Source of the DNA: Lycium barbarum
Lineage: Eukaryota > Streptophyta > Magnoliopsida > Solanales > Solanaceae
Reading direction: 5' to 3'
DNA length: 64,000 nucleotides
Assembly (NCBI RefSeq): GCF_019175385.1
Contig: NC_083341.1
Span: 67,241,800 to 67,305,799 of the forward strand
Shown here: one piece after another, positions 11,178 to 22,062 of the stretch
Position numbering within the stretch: position 1 is the stretch's first letter
Layout of the letters: each line of letters begins with the position of its first letter
Notes under the pieces: generated by a model
Told to the model about the DNA's origin: nothing
What the model saw: the letters and a program-made list of their open reading frames with translations, nothing else
Databases searched by the model: none
Translations under genes and position numbers: made by a program

Positions 11178-12088
11178 GTGCTTGAGTGGAAATGTAATGC
11201 AGCATCGCCAAAGGGTAGGTTTATTTCCTACCTTAAGGCGAGAAAGATGATAGCCAAGGGCTATATTTATCATCTAGTTCGGGTTCGTGACACCGAGGCA
11301 AAGCTGCCAACTTTCCAGTCAGTTCCGGTAGTTAATGAATTCCTAGATGTGTTTCCAGACGAGCTTCAAGGTCTTCCACTAGAAAGAAATTGACTTCGCC
11401 ATTGATGTGTTGCCGGACACCAAGCCTATTTCTATTCCTTTTTATCGCATGGCTCCGGCAGAATTGAAGAGCTAAAGGCGCAATTAAAAGAATTGCTCGA
11501 AAAGGGGTTTATCAGACCCAGTTCATCGCCATGAGGAGCGCTAGTCCTGTTTGTGAGAAAGAAAGACGGTTCCCTACGAATGTCCATCAATTATAGGTAG
11601 TTGAACAAGGTGACGGTAAAGAACAAATATCCTCTTCCAAGGATTTATGACTTATTCGATCAATTGCAAGGTGCCAAGTGGTTTTCAAAAATAGACTTGT
11701 GGTCAGGTTACCATCAAGTGAGGGTTAGAGAAGAAGATATTCCTAAAACAGCCTTCAGAACGAGATATGGCCACTACGAATTTCGGGTGATGTCATTCGG
11801 GTTGACTAATGCTCCGCTGTATTTATGAATCTGATGAACAACATATTCAGGCCCCTCTTGGATCTATTTGTGATAGTATTTATTGATGATATTCTGGTGT
11901 ATTCTCGCACGGAATCAGAACATGCAGATCATTTGAGAATGGTTCTTGGCATTCTTCGAGCCCGAGAATTGTATGCAAAATTTTCAAAATGCGAGTTTTG
12001 GCTAACTTCTGTAACATTTCTGGGCCATGTTATTTCAGATGATGGCATTCGAGTCGACACCCAGAAAATTGAAGCTGTGAAGACTTGA
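11178..12088 (+). pseudogene. pol: Element A reverse transcriptase
   Basis: Linker VFPDELQGLP leads to the RT. Damaged frames cover about 11394-11600, including a lost base in the APAELKELK region and a stop in the [16 protein letters not shown] block. Well-preserved palm and finger blocks follow: [54 protein letters not shown], then FIDDILVYS (about 11879-11905) with the two catalytic Asp intact, and [16 protein letters not shown] and KIEAVKT. A one-base loss near 11818 and a stop at 12086 break it. Confidence 0.88.
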
Positions 12089-12690
12089 CCAAGGCCTACG
12101 ACGCCTACAGAAGTTCGTAGTTTTTTGGGTTTGGCAGGTTATTATAGAAGATTCGTAGAGGGCTTCTCATCTATTTCATCCCCATTGACGAAGCTAACCT
12201 AGAAGTCAGCTAAATTTCAATGGGATGATGCTTGTGAGCGTAGTTTCCAAGAGTTGAAAAATAGGTTGACCTCAGCTCCAGTTTTAACACTTCCAGAAGG
12301 GTCAGATGGCTATCTTATGTATTGTGACGCTTCCGGTGTCGGATTAGGATGCGTATTGATGCAGCATGGTACAGTTATTGCATATGCTTCTAGACAATTA
12401 CGGAAACATGAAAAGAATTACCCAACTCATGATCTCGAATTGGCTGCGGTTATTCATGCTTCAAAAATATGGAGGCATTATTTGTATGGTGTGCATGTTG
12501 ATATTTATACAGATCACAAAAGTCTTCAATATATCTTCACGTAGAAGGAGTTCAATTTACGGCAGAGGTGGTGGTTAGAATTATTGAAGGATTATGATGT
12601 AAATATTTTGTATCACCCCGGAAAGGCGAATGTAGTAGCCGATGCGCTTAGCCGACGATCGATGGGCAGTTTATGTGAAATCCCTCCGGA
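12089..12690 (+). pseudogene. pol: Element A RT connection and RNase H
   Basis: The 12089-12253 part matches [20 protein letters not shown] only with frame changes. The open block from 12254 gives [12 protein letters not shown], then the RNase H start [34 protein letters not shown] (catalytic D/E region), [20 protein letters not shown] and, after a stop at about 12541, [20 protein letters not shown] and DALSRRS. It is nearly complete apart from the stop. It degrades the RNA template during reverse transcription. Confidence 0.85.
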
Positions 12691-13681
12691 AAGGAAAGAT
12701 ATGGTTCAATAACTTCACCGATTAGCTAATCTGGGAGTGCGTGTAATTGATTCGGGTGATGCAGGTATTAGTATCAAAGATTCAACAATTTCGTCCTTGG
12801 ATAGGGAAGTAAGAGAACGACAACATGAAGATCCTCAATTGTGCCACTACAGAGACACATCTCACGGAAAAGAAAAGTCTCCATTTGAAGTTTATATGGA
12901 TGGGATCCTTAGATACCGAGGCAGGCTATATGTGTCGAATGTGGCGGAGTTGCGCCGACGAATTCTAGAAGAAGCACATTGTTCCCGGTATTCTATTCAC
13001 CCAGGTACAACCAAAATGTATCATGATCTCAAGATGATATACTGGTGGGATGGCATGAAGAAAGACATAGCAGAATTTGTAGTACAATGTCCAAATTGCC
13101 AACAAGTAAAAGTTGAACATCAGAAGCCGGGAGGCTTATTGCAAACAATAGAGATACCCACCTGGAAATGGGAAGTGATCAACATGGATTTCATCATGGG
13201 ATTACCCCATTCCCGTGGCAGGTATGACTCCATATGGGTGATCGTGGATAGACTGACAAAAGCAGCCCATTTTCTTCCAGTTAGGACCACGTACTCAGTA
13301 GAAGACTATGCGAGGTTGTATCTCAAAGAAATTATGCGACTCCATGGAATTCCATTATCTATTATCACAGATAGAGGAGCACAGTTTACAGCTAAGTTCT
13401 GGAAGTCTTTTCAAGAAGGTTTGGGCACGTAAGTGAAGTTTAGCACGACATTTCATCCACAAACTGATGGACAGGCCGAGCGTACCATTCAAACCTTAGA
13501 AGATATGCTACGGGCATGTGTGTTGGATTTCGGTGGTGGCTGGGATGATCACTTACCCCTTATTGAGTTCGCATACAACAATAGCTACCATTCTAGTATA
13601 CAAATGGCTCCATATGAAGCTTAATATGGAAGGAAATGTAGATCTCAAATCAGATGGTTCGAATTAGGAGAAGCACAATTA
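12691..13681 (+). pseudogene. pol: Element A integrase, zinc-binding and DDE core
   Basis: After a stop near 12709, the HHCC zinc domain is intact: EEAHCSRYSIHPGTTKMYHD ... CPNCQQVK. The core has NMDFIMGLP (first Asp), ITDRGAQFT (second Asp) and [14 protein letters not shown] (Glu), so the DDE triad is complete. Stops at 13432 (GLGT-stop-VKF) and 13622 (MAPYEA-stop-YGRKC) are the only visible lesions. This is the best-preserved integrase of the window. Confidence 0.88.
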
Positions 13682-14260
13682 GTGGGCCCTGAATTGATCC
13701 AACAAGCAATAGAAAAAGTCAAGGTGATCCAAGATCAGTTGTTGACAGCCCAAAGTCTCCAAAAGTCCTATGCGGACAATCGCCGACGAGACTTGGAATT
13801 TCAAGTTGGTGATTGGGTGTTCTTGAAAGTGTCGCCAATGAAAGGGGTGATGAGATTCGGTAAGAAAGGGAAGCTAAGTCCCAGATACATTGGACCCTAC
13901 AAAATCATCCGCAAGGTGGGTCAGGTAGCCTATGAATTGGATTTTCCTTCGGAGCTTGAATCAGTCCATCCAGTCTTTCATGTTTCGATGCTCCGCAAGT
14001 GTGTTAGAGATCCCACAAATATTTTCCCGATAAATGATGTGCAACTGACAGAAAGGTTAACCTATGAAGAGGTGCCTATTGCTATTCTAGACAGGCAGGT
14101 GAGAAGACATCGAAATAAAGAGGTAACTTCAATCAAAGTCTTATGGCGAAACAATAATCGGGAAGAAATGACTTGGGAGGCAGAAGAGAAGATGAAGTCC
14201 GAGTACCCGCACTTATTTCAACCCCCAGAGGAGATCCAAGATGAAACGACAACAATGTAA
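13682..14260 (+). pseudogene. pol: Element A integrase C-terminus: GPY/F module and chromodomain
   Basis: An open frame of 192 residues from a Met at 13682. ADNRRRDLEFQVGDWVFLKV and KLSPRYIGPYKIIRKVG form the GPY/F module. After HPVFHVSMLRKC comes a chromodomain-like end: EEVPIAILDRQVRRHRNKEV, SIKVLWRNNNREEMTWEAEE and the terminal SEYPHLF. In chromoviruses this domain guides integration to marked chromatin, which fits the nested insertion pattern. The frame is intact to the stop at 14260. Confidence 0.9.
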
Positions 14261-14426
14261 GGTATGTATGCTCAATTCTTGTATTTTTGGTCGTGTGTGG
14301 CCATAGATATATTGATATTGTGATGTAGCCCTATGAGGCGATGATATAATGGGTTATGTGACAGGTTGGTAGTGCCAAATTATAGGGGAAATTCTGGCGA
14401 AATTTCTGCAGAATCCCGAGTGTTTA

Positions 14427-14462
14427 ACATTCGAGGACGAATGTTCCAAAAGGGGGAAAGAA
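14427..14462 (+). other. Element A polypurine tract with adjacent palindrome
   Basis: AACATTCGAGGACGAATGTT (about 14427-14446) precedes the purine tract aaaagggggaaagaa ending at 14462. The tract primes plus-strand DNA synthesis. The palindrome recurs beside the tracts of D, F, E and H. Confidence 0.85.
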
Positions 14463-16869
14463 TGTTACACCTTGGAAAATCCCTTGTATATGTACAGTGA
14501 ATAGGCTAACAAAGTACATAGCGTATGCGATGTTTTGATGAGTAAGAAACAGTATTTGAGGACCCTCAACGAGATTTCAAAGGCATATGATGCAAGGAAA
14601 GAAAGTTGCCAAGGAAAGTGAACCATATGTCGTGTATCGGATAAGAATTTCGAGCAACGAATCTATGAAGGAACGATGATGTCTTGGAGACAAGTAATAA
14701 TGTCCCTTATATTGGTATTGAGATGTTAAACAAGTACCAAGAAGGTTCCATGAGGATCGGAGATCAAACGAGACAACGAGAACAAAAACGGAACCACTGG
14801 GCATTATACGGCCCAACCTACAGACCGTATATATTGTACATGTCGTATGTTGGACTATATAATTGGCCAAGGAGGCCTCCAGTTACTGGAACAAACATAC
14901 GTCCACACATACGGTTCGTATAAATAGTACGGACCGTATGTTTGGTCCGTATAACATGGTCGGCCTGATTTTAAGTTTAAGTATAAGGACCCCATTTTCA
15001 TTCCATTTCATTTCATATTCACTCTACACTTCAAGAAACATCTATAACCCTCTATACTCTTCAACTACAAGAGAAATCAAAGGGGAACCAAGATCAACAA
15101 CACATAATCCATGAATCAAAGTGTATGAAACCCAAGTAAAGTTCATCTTCCTCAAAGAAAACCAAAAGAGAGGAGATAGGGATTTGGTGCTAGAGGAGAA
15201 ACTCCACTCAAGACTTGTTCAACCATCATCTAAGGTAAGTTTCATGCCTATACCATGTTGTTTAAGGTCTTGGAAGGTTAGGATACCCGAATGGTAGAAA
15301 AGCATAGCAAATGGGTCATAAATGAGTGAATAGTGCCATGGCTAGATGGTAGTTGAATTGAATCATGAATGTTAACGTGTTGTGATTATGTATACGTTCC
15401 AAATGACATTTAGACCATGAAATAAGTGTTATATACGAGGAAACGTGATAATGAGTTATAAGTATAAATGTGGAGAAATTAAAGAGAAGTGGTGGATTGT
15501 GGTTAATGCATGTAAATGATGATTGTTGATTTTAATATTGTGGAAGTTGTTGTGAGCGTTTGAGAGTTGATATAGAATACGGGAAAAGTAGTAGAAACAA
15601 AGGAAGTGTTGCCGTATTTTCTCTAGAAATGATAACGCATTCTTATGGTTGATTAACTAATGTTAGTGTGAATTCCCTCTTGAAGGTAGAGACCTGATAT
15701 CGAAGGAGAACATGCGAACGATAGCTTAGTTAAACGTCAAAGGTATGTGAGGCTAGTCCCTTCTTTCTAATGGCATGAATCCTATAGCGTAACTTCTTTT
15801 TTATCCATGAGCCTATGTCCATAATTAGTTACACAAGGTAATGAGTTAAAGTATAGGGATTCTAATGATGTTACTCATCGCTTACACTCGCCTTATATGC
15901 TAATTCCTTCAAGGTGAGGCAGAATGTCAATGATTGTTCCATAATGCAATCGGGGGATCACGACCTTACGTTACCCCGATAAAGCATGGTTGGTGTTGAG
16001 CCTTACGAATGTATTATGATAAGCTAAGCATATTATGATGAGCATATGATGATATTACTATTACACCGCGCCTATTTGGCCGGGCAGTCACCGCTGAGGC
16101 GGGCAGCTAGACGATACACCATGGCCAAATGGCATGGGCAGACACCACTAGTGGGCGGCATGAGATGGTACGCCGGACGCGGGAGGCCTGGACGCAGGCT
16201 CGTGTTATGATTATCACACCGGTCCGATATGGACGGGCAGTTTATACATTATGCATATAAGATATGATGATGAGCATGAGTAAGACAGCATGACTTGTTT
16301 TTCTTATACTTGACAGTTAGATTCTGATGTTCCATATTGGTATCTTCTTTACATCATTGTCTTATCTCGTTGTTTATGCTTCTCATACTCAGTACAATAT
16401 TCGTACTGACGTCCGTTTTCTTTGGACGTTGTGTTCATGCCCACAGGTAGACAGGGAGGAGAGCTCGATCCAGATCCGTAGTAGCTGTCAGCTGATTGGA
16501 AGCCCTCCATTGTCCCGGAGGTGCTTATGATTATTCTTTTGTGTATATATAGCCATGTATATGTATTTTGGGAACGACGGGGTCTTGTCCCGTCCCTATG
16601 TTCAGCACTCCAGTAGAGGCTCATAGATACGCAGTGCGGGTTAGATGGTCTCACGAGATCGCTACTGTATACATATATATATTATTTTGATAGCCTAAGG
16701 GCACATGTACATGAAAATAGTTTATGTCTTCATACGAAATATGATTTTCCCACGCTATGAGTATAAAGATGAAAAAAAAAAGAATTAAATGAGTAAAATG
16801 AGCGACAGAACGAGCGGTGCTTAGTGGTTAGCCCGGGTATCCGTCACGGCCCCTAGCTGGGTCGTGACA
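14463..16869 (+). repeat. Element A 3' LTR (complete, 2407 bp)
   Basis: TGTTACACC ... GGTCGTGACA. It carries TATA 14919-14926, a donor-like site near 15235, the TCGGGG/CCCCGA hairpin at about 15949-15980, the triple hairpin at 16390-16446, GACGGGGTC/CCCGTC at 16576-16594 and a terminal hairpin TCACGGCCC/GGGTCGTGA. It differs from the 5' LTR by scattered substitutions only. Open frames within it are not genes. Confidence 0.9.
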
Positions 16870-18341
16870 GTTATATAAGACAACGTAGAACCCGAATCAA
16901 TCAATGCATAAACGTCATGGGAAAATATGGATAGTATACCTGTAACCATATCTGGGAAGGGCTCAAGATCCTGGCGTCCGGCTAAAGCATAAATACGGGG
17001 CTGGGTACCACATGAACTAGATGCTCCCCCTCTGCCCCAACCACGTCCTACTGGAATCTGGGGAGCTTGCCCTATGGGGCGCATAGACGAGGAAGAACCA
17101 GCTGCTGATCCTGTGGGCTGTGCCCCAACTCTACCATCCATCGATCGACAATCTCGCATCATATGCCCAACCTACCATAGGCATAGCAAGCATCTGAACC
17201 TTGGCGACACGGGCCCGAATCTAACTTTCTGCCCCGACTTCATCATGGGACTGGTGGTCTACTCTGACTATAATCACCTCCAAACTGGGAACCCGAAGTC
17301 CTCGAGATCTGACCCTGTCCTAAATGAATGGGGCGGTCAAATCTCCTACCTACAAACCGAGGAGGTGCACCAGTCGCGGACTGGCGCGAGTACCTAGAAT
17401 ACTGCTGCTGATCCCCTTTATACTCATTATTAACAGATCTTGCCCTCTTACTCTGCCCTTTACCAATATCGTGCTCACCCCTTTGCAGATGTTGCTGCTT
17501 TTCTAAGTTCTGGGCATGATCTTGAATACGGGAAATGTCCATCCCCTCCTGGAGTGAAGCTGTTAAACAATCTTTGAACAAATGTGGCCTTAAGCGACTC
17601 ACAAATCTGTGCATTCTATCTCCCATATCGGCTACCATAGTGGGAGCATATCGGGCCAATGAATTGAAATGGAGACTATACTCCTGAGCACTCATATTCC
17701 ATTGCTTTAGATTTAGAAACCTGTCAGCTCGGGCCCTTCAAACCTCGAGTGGCAAATAGTGAAGAAGAAAAGCATCTACAAATTCCTGCCAAATCGGAGG
17801 AGGTGCATTTTCCTTCCTCGAAGATACCCAATTATTATACCATAAAACCGCTACATCCCGGAGTTTATAAGATGCCAACTCCACAGACTAAGTATCGGAG
17901 GCATGGATGATTCTCAACGTTCTCAGCATCTCATTAATAAAACCTTACAGGTCTTCATCCGGCTTTGACCCGAAAAATTCTGGGGGATTTAAACTCATGA
18001 AATCACGGGCTCTAGCACTAGTCGCCCTTTCACCTGGACCCGTACTGTGCCGCTGAGCCTGAGCGGCAACTAGCTGTGTCAATAACTGAATAGCTTCGGT
18101 CATTTGTTGACCCGAAGTACTCGGTGGAGGAATTGGAGGCATAGGAGCCGGAACTGGAGGCATAGGAGCCGGAACTGAAGCCCCCTCTTGTTCTTCTAGA
18201 ATAGGCAGAGTGTGAGAGGTATTGGATAGAGCCTCATTATGAGATTCACCTTCTTCTATATTTATGGGTGGCTCAATTTCCATTCGTCTTCTGTCGTAGC
18301 CTTGCCTTCTGAGCAGCTGTGGCTTTTCTCTTTACCGGCAT
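16870..18341 (-). pseudogene. gag: Element C gag and protease start, broken
   Basis: The ATG at 18341 (MPVKRKATAAQKA) follows ATTTCAGCG in the leader. A frameshift near 18290 leads to MEIEPPINIEEGESHNEA. A Pro-rich linker has a repeated PVPAPMPP unit, followed by GQQMTEAIQLLTQLVAAQAQ and the Gag core ARDFMSLNPPEFFGSKPDED (stop here, about 17945), RLRPHLFKDCLTASL and HAQNLEKQ. After a damaged zinc knuckle come [10 protein letters not shown] and the protease active site ALIDSGSTLSYIT, at the edge of element A. Several stops and frameshifts; non-functional. Confidence 0.85.
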
Positions 18342-18549
18342 CGCTGAAATCATAACTCATAATTGAGGAGGAGAAAATCTTATAACATGGCTCTATCGCA
18401 CGATCTAACAAGAAGAAGAATGGTCATTTTTCCTAAATTCCCCGCAGCCTCCTGTTTATAAGTGTGGCGCCCTTGATACCCATAAACAAGACTCTGATGG
18501 ACACGGCTCGTGGACACACCCTAGGACGGAACTGCTCCGATACCACTTT
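18342..18549 (-). promoter_or_regulatory. Element C leader: PBS, hairpin, acceptor-like site
   Basis: The PBS complement gctccgatacca is at 18534-18545, one change from the usual gctctgatacca for initiator tRNA-Met. The conserved hairpin (cctgtttataagtg ... cataaacaag) is at about 18450-18490. TTTCAG (AG at 18345-18344 on the minus strand) sits three bases before the gag ATG. Confidence 0.75.
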
Positions 18550-18670
18550 TGTCACGACCCGACTAGGGGGCCATGACGGGTACCCGGAGCTGACTACCGA
18601 GCACCATTCATTATGCTAGTCATCATACCCAACCTGAACATACACAATCTCGAAGGCAACATATGCATAT

Positions 18671-20094
18671 GGTATTTGGCCCGTGTTAAGCCCGGGCCCA
18701 AAATACATTAAATTTATACGTTGCAACTTCTTTTTTTCTTGCTATTATTTTTTTTTATTAGTTGCAAAGGTAGATTGATAATATCTCAATATTTTTAAAA
18801 TATTAAATTATATAAAAAAATTGTAAGTTAAAAAACAACATTTTTCTTATAATATATTTTAGACTTTTTTTTAATTTTCAAACAAATGCATGCACCAAGG
18901 CTCTTCTCATCTTTATTTCAATGAAAGTTTTTGATAGTAAAATCTTTTACCTTATGTTGGATTAACTTCATTATTTTTTTCTTAATTAAACATACATTGG
19001 ATAACTCATATTTTGCAAAAACAATTACAATATCTAAGTAATATCGAAAATATTTGATGCTACAAATTATTGTATGATAACGTCAATGAAGTTAACTTAT
19101 AAATAAAGATAGCAATTAAAATCAAATAATTAAAAGTCTTGATACGGCAAAACGCTTTTATAGATGTGCCTTCAAATTAAATTATACTAAAAGAGTTGAA
19201 AAGTTAATGAAATCATTTGTTTTTCTTAATTTAATCTTTTTTTTTCCTTAAAAAATACATATTAAGAAATGATGTACTTTTTTAGTTTTTAAAATTTAAT
19301 ATACCTTTTTAGGAAATGTAAGTCGTAATTTTTTAAACATGTGTGGAGCATTAGTATTTCAGTTTAACTTAACCATTTTGTCCTAAATTATATGAAACAT
19401 TGATTATCCTATCTTTTTCTATAACATTGCAATATCCAAAAATCTGAAAAATCACTTTCATTTGCAATTATTTAGTATTATTTTTATTTGGAGAGTTAAA
19501 ATCTAATTTTTTTAATTATTTTTTCAAACATATTTAGCTATATATAGATATAAAAACAATTGTTTAATAGCTTTTTACTTTTCCATAATAAATTTCTTTC
19601 AAAAAAAGATAATTTAAAACCAATTTAATAACCATTTTCACATAAAAGAAATACAACAAACTTTTGGATCAATTTTAAATTTTGTTGAATAAATAGATCT
19701 TTTGTGGGGGTCACTATCACATTTTTCGTGACATCATCACTCCTTATAGCATTTAAGAAGTCCATATAACTAATCAAATTTGTTAAAATGGGTGAGAACT
19801 TACAAAATCACTAAAACTTCAAATAGGAATAAAATGGACAAGATATTTTTTTAATGAAGACTACAAAAATTGGGTAGCTTTTCAAAAAATAAACCATAAG
19901 GACAAAAGTAAATTTGAGTTCTTTTATTTTGATCTAAATGCTTGGTTGTCATAAAAAAAAAAAGGACAAATGTAAGTTGGACTTTAGAAAATAAAGTCAG
20001 AACCTAGAAGTAATTAATGAAAAAGTCTAAGATTATATTTGAAACTTTTGTGAGGACGAAAAAAGTCCCTAGGTTGTCCCTTATATATAGTACT
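18671..20094 (-). mobile_element. AT-rich insertion, candidate non-autonomous Helitron-like element
   Basis: This ~1.4 kb tract is far richer in A/T than its surroundings. It interrupts an AT dinucleotide run of the C LTR; the uninterrupted state is seen at 1633-1691. On the minus strand it starts near AGTACTATATATAAGGG and ends with a GC-rich hairpin, GGCCCGGGC-TTAACAC-GGGCC, about 10 bases from the edge. The layout resembles plant Helitrons, but no TC start or CTRR end is visible, so the assignment is weak. It has no coding capacity and no visible TIR or TSD. Confidence 0.4.
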
Positions 20095-20560
20095 TATATA
20101 TATAAGCCCTTATGACTACAAAATGATATACAAAATATACACCGATATATCCATAAGACATCAACTACTCACGTATCCGTATCTACGAGCCTCTACTAGA
20201 GCACTGTGTCATAAGGACGGGACAGGACCTTGTCATACCCAAAATATATATACACAAAATAATATGACCATAAGTAGCACCTCCGAAGTAGTGGCGTGCT
20301 CCTGTGAATCCGCTGATAAGATAAGCTCCTACGGGTCTGCACCGTCTCCCTGTCTACCTATGGGCATGAACACAGCGTCCAAAAAGAAAAGGTCGTCAGT
20401 CCGAAAAGTGTACTGAGTATGTAAGGCATGAATAATACCAACATAATAACGAAATGATGAAACATAAGGCAAAGATGTAACCTGCTTAGCTTTTAATGGA
20501 AAACACATGTTATGCATATCAAATATACCATCATCATTAACCCGCGTGTGGGTAACCATC

Positions 20561-20720
20561 ACACGCCGCCCACTAGTGGTGTCATGTCTGGCCATCTAGT
20601 CACGGTGTTATCTTAAGCCACCCGCCTTCGCAGTGTCATTCCTGGCCATCTAGGCACAGTGTAATCATAAGCCCGCCGTCTTCGCGGTGTCATGCCCGGC
20701 CATCTAGGCACGGTGTAATC
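20561..20720 (-). repeat. Tandem repeats in element C LTR
   Basis: Three units of about 50 bp containing ggccatctaggcac(a/g)gtgt and gcccgcc-ttcgc-gtgtcat, the reverse complement of the A-type repeat at 3493-3660. It occupies the same place relative to the LTR hairpins. Confidence 0.65.
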
Positions 20721-22062
20721 TCATCATCATATACTTATCATAAAGCATGCATTAGAAATCAATTAAAGCTACAACTCTATCGGGGTGACGTAAGGTCGAG
20801 AACCCCCGATTCCATTATGGAGTAGTCATGGTCATCATGTCCCACCTCGAAGAACTCGCATCATAAGGTGAGTCTAACAACAAAGAATAACATCAAGAAA
20901 TCATATAAAGATCATTAGATTCATAAGACTATCATTATTTCCATACCCATAACACATCTCTTATCCTTATCTCATGAGAAGCTCCTAACAATCATAGACT
21001 TGTAACTTTTGGAATGAAGGAAAATCATGGAAATCGTAAATAAAGATAGTAATATACGAGTCATTCCTTTTGAAAGAAAGGGGGACTAGCCTCACATACC
21101 TTTGTATCTTTTCAACTCTATCGTCTAATTGCGTGCCTCACAAGCTTGCGATTCTACATTCAAGAGAATTCGTACTAAGATTAATTAGATAATTGAAGAC
21201 ATACTTAAGCTTAAGCTAGAGCGACTAAGAACTAACGCAAATTGGGCAATATCCCCATTGTTTCAACCACTTTCTCCCACTGTAATAATTCCTAACCATC
21301 AACAACAACACCCACAATATCCTAATCAATAACCTCTTTAAGCTAAGCATTATTGAATTCTCATAATTACTCTTTAAGAGTATCCATAACCATAATTATA
21401 ATACAACATCAAATTTATTCCTCACATAACATTTCCTCAACGTCATTAACATCATCTATAAGGAGATTATATTCATCTCATACTAAGAATCATGATTCAC
21501 ATTAACTTACTACCCAACATACCATTATTTCCATATTTAAGCTCATATTCCACTTTCTTCCATAATCCAAGTCTTTTAAAAACTCAATATTCTCAATAGC
21601 ATGAAATAAATATAAAGCTCACCTTAATCACTTAGGAACCAGCCTTGAGTCAATCTTGGTTTCTTGGTATAGATTTTTTGTAGAAATAGAGGGAGGGTTT
21701 GGGGGAGTTCTAGAGAGATGTTGGATCTATTTTTGGGAGAATAATGGGATAAAAACGTGGGATCTTATATTTATAATCAGGGCTAAAAGTTCCAGATCCG
21801 CGGGTCGTCGACGTGTCGACGGTCCGTCGACATGTGAACTGCCGCCTGAGATGCCTGATTGCAGAACCTTGTCAACGGTGCTAGACGACGGCTCGTCGAC
21901 GATCGTCCTTTGGGCCGTCGACGCTGACTAGTTTCAGCAGTTTTTCTGAACTACTCCGTTTTGCTCTGATTCGATTCATTTCACTTCTAATTCCCTCGTA
22001 ATTTCAAGAATGCATACTTATACTCCTGTACACATACAAGGTATAATATCTCATATCCAAAA

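Larger units (their letters stand above)
6957..16869 (+). mobile_element. Element A: near-complete Ty3/gypsy chromovirus
   Basis: 5' LTR 6957-9314, gag-pol 9469-14260, polypurine tract just before 14463, 3' LTR 14463-16869. It is flanked by gtaat (6952-6956) and gttat (16870-16874), a 5-bp TSD with one difference. Removing it restores C's protease sequence. A has all domains of an autonomous element, but gag-pol carries several stops and frameshifts. A deletion at 9314/9315 removed the last ~48 bp of the 5' LTR and the PBS. The copy is dead but is the best domain reference in the window. Confidence 0.9.
18550..22062 (-). repeat. Element C 5' LTR, main part, with AT-rich insert
   Basis: Starts at the PBS side with tgtcacgaccc and continues to 22062 where B enters at caaaa. 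The last 80 bp of this LTR lie at 40077-40156. It contains the triple hairpin (20358-20416), the tandem array (20561-20720), the hairpin at 20779-20813 and a GTCGAC-rich cluster (21795-21925). Without the 18671-~20094 insert, the LTR is about 2.2 kb. Confidence 0.8.

Noticed and set aside
16576..16594. GACGGGGTC/CCCGTC hairpin as a bacterial-type terminator
   Set aside because: No T-run follows and the sequence is a plant nuclear retrotransposon; kept only as an LTR structure.
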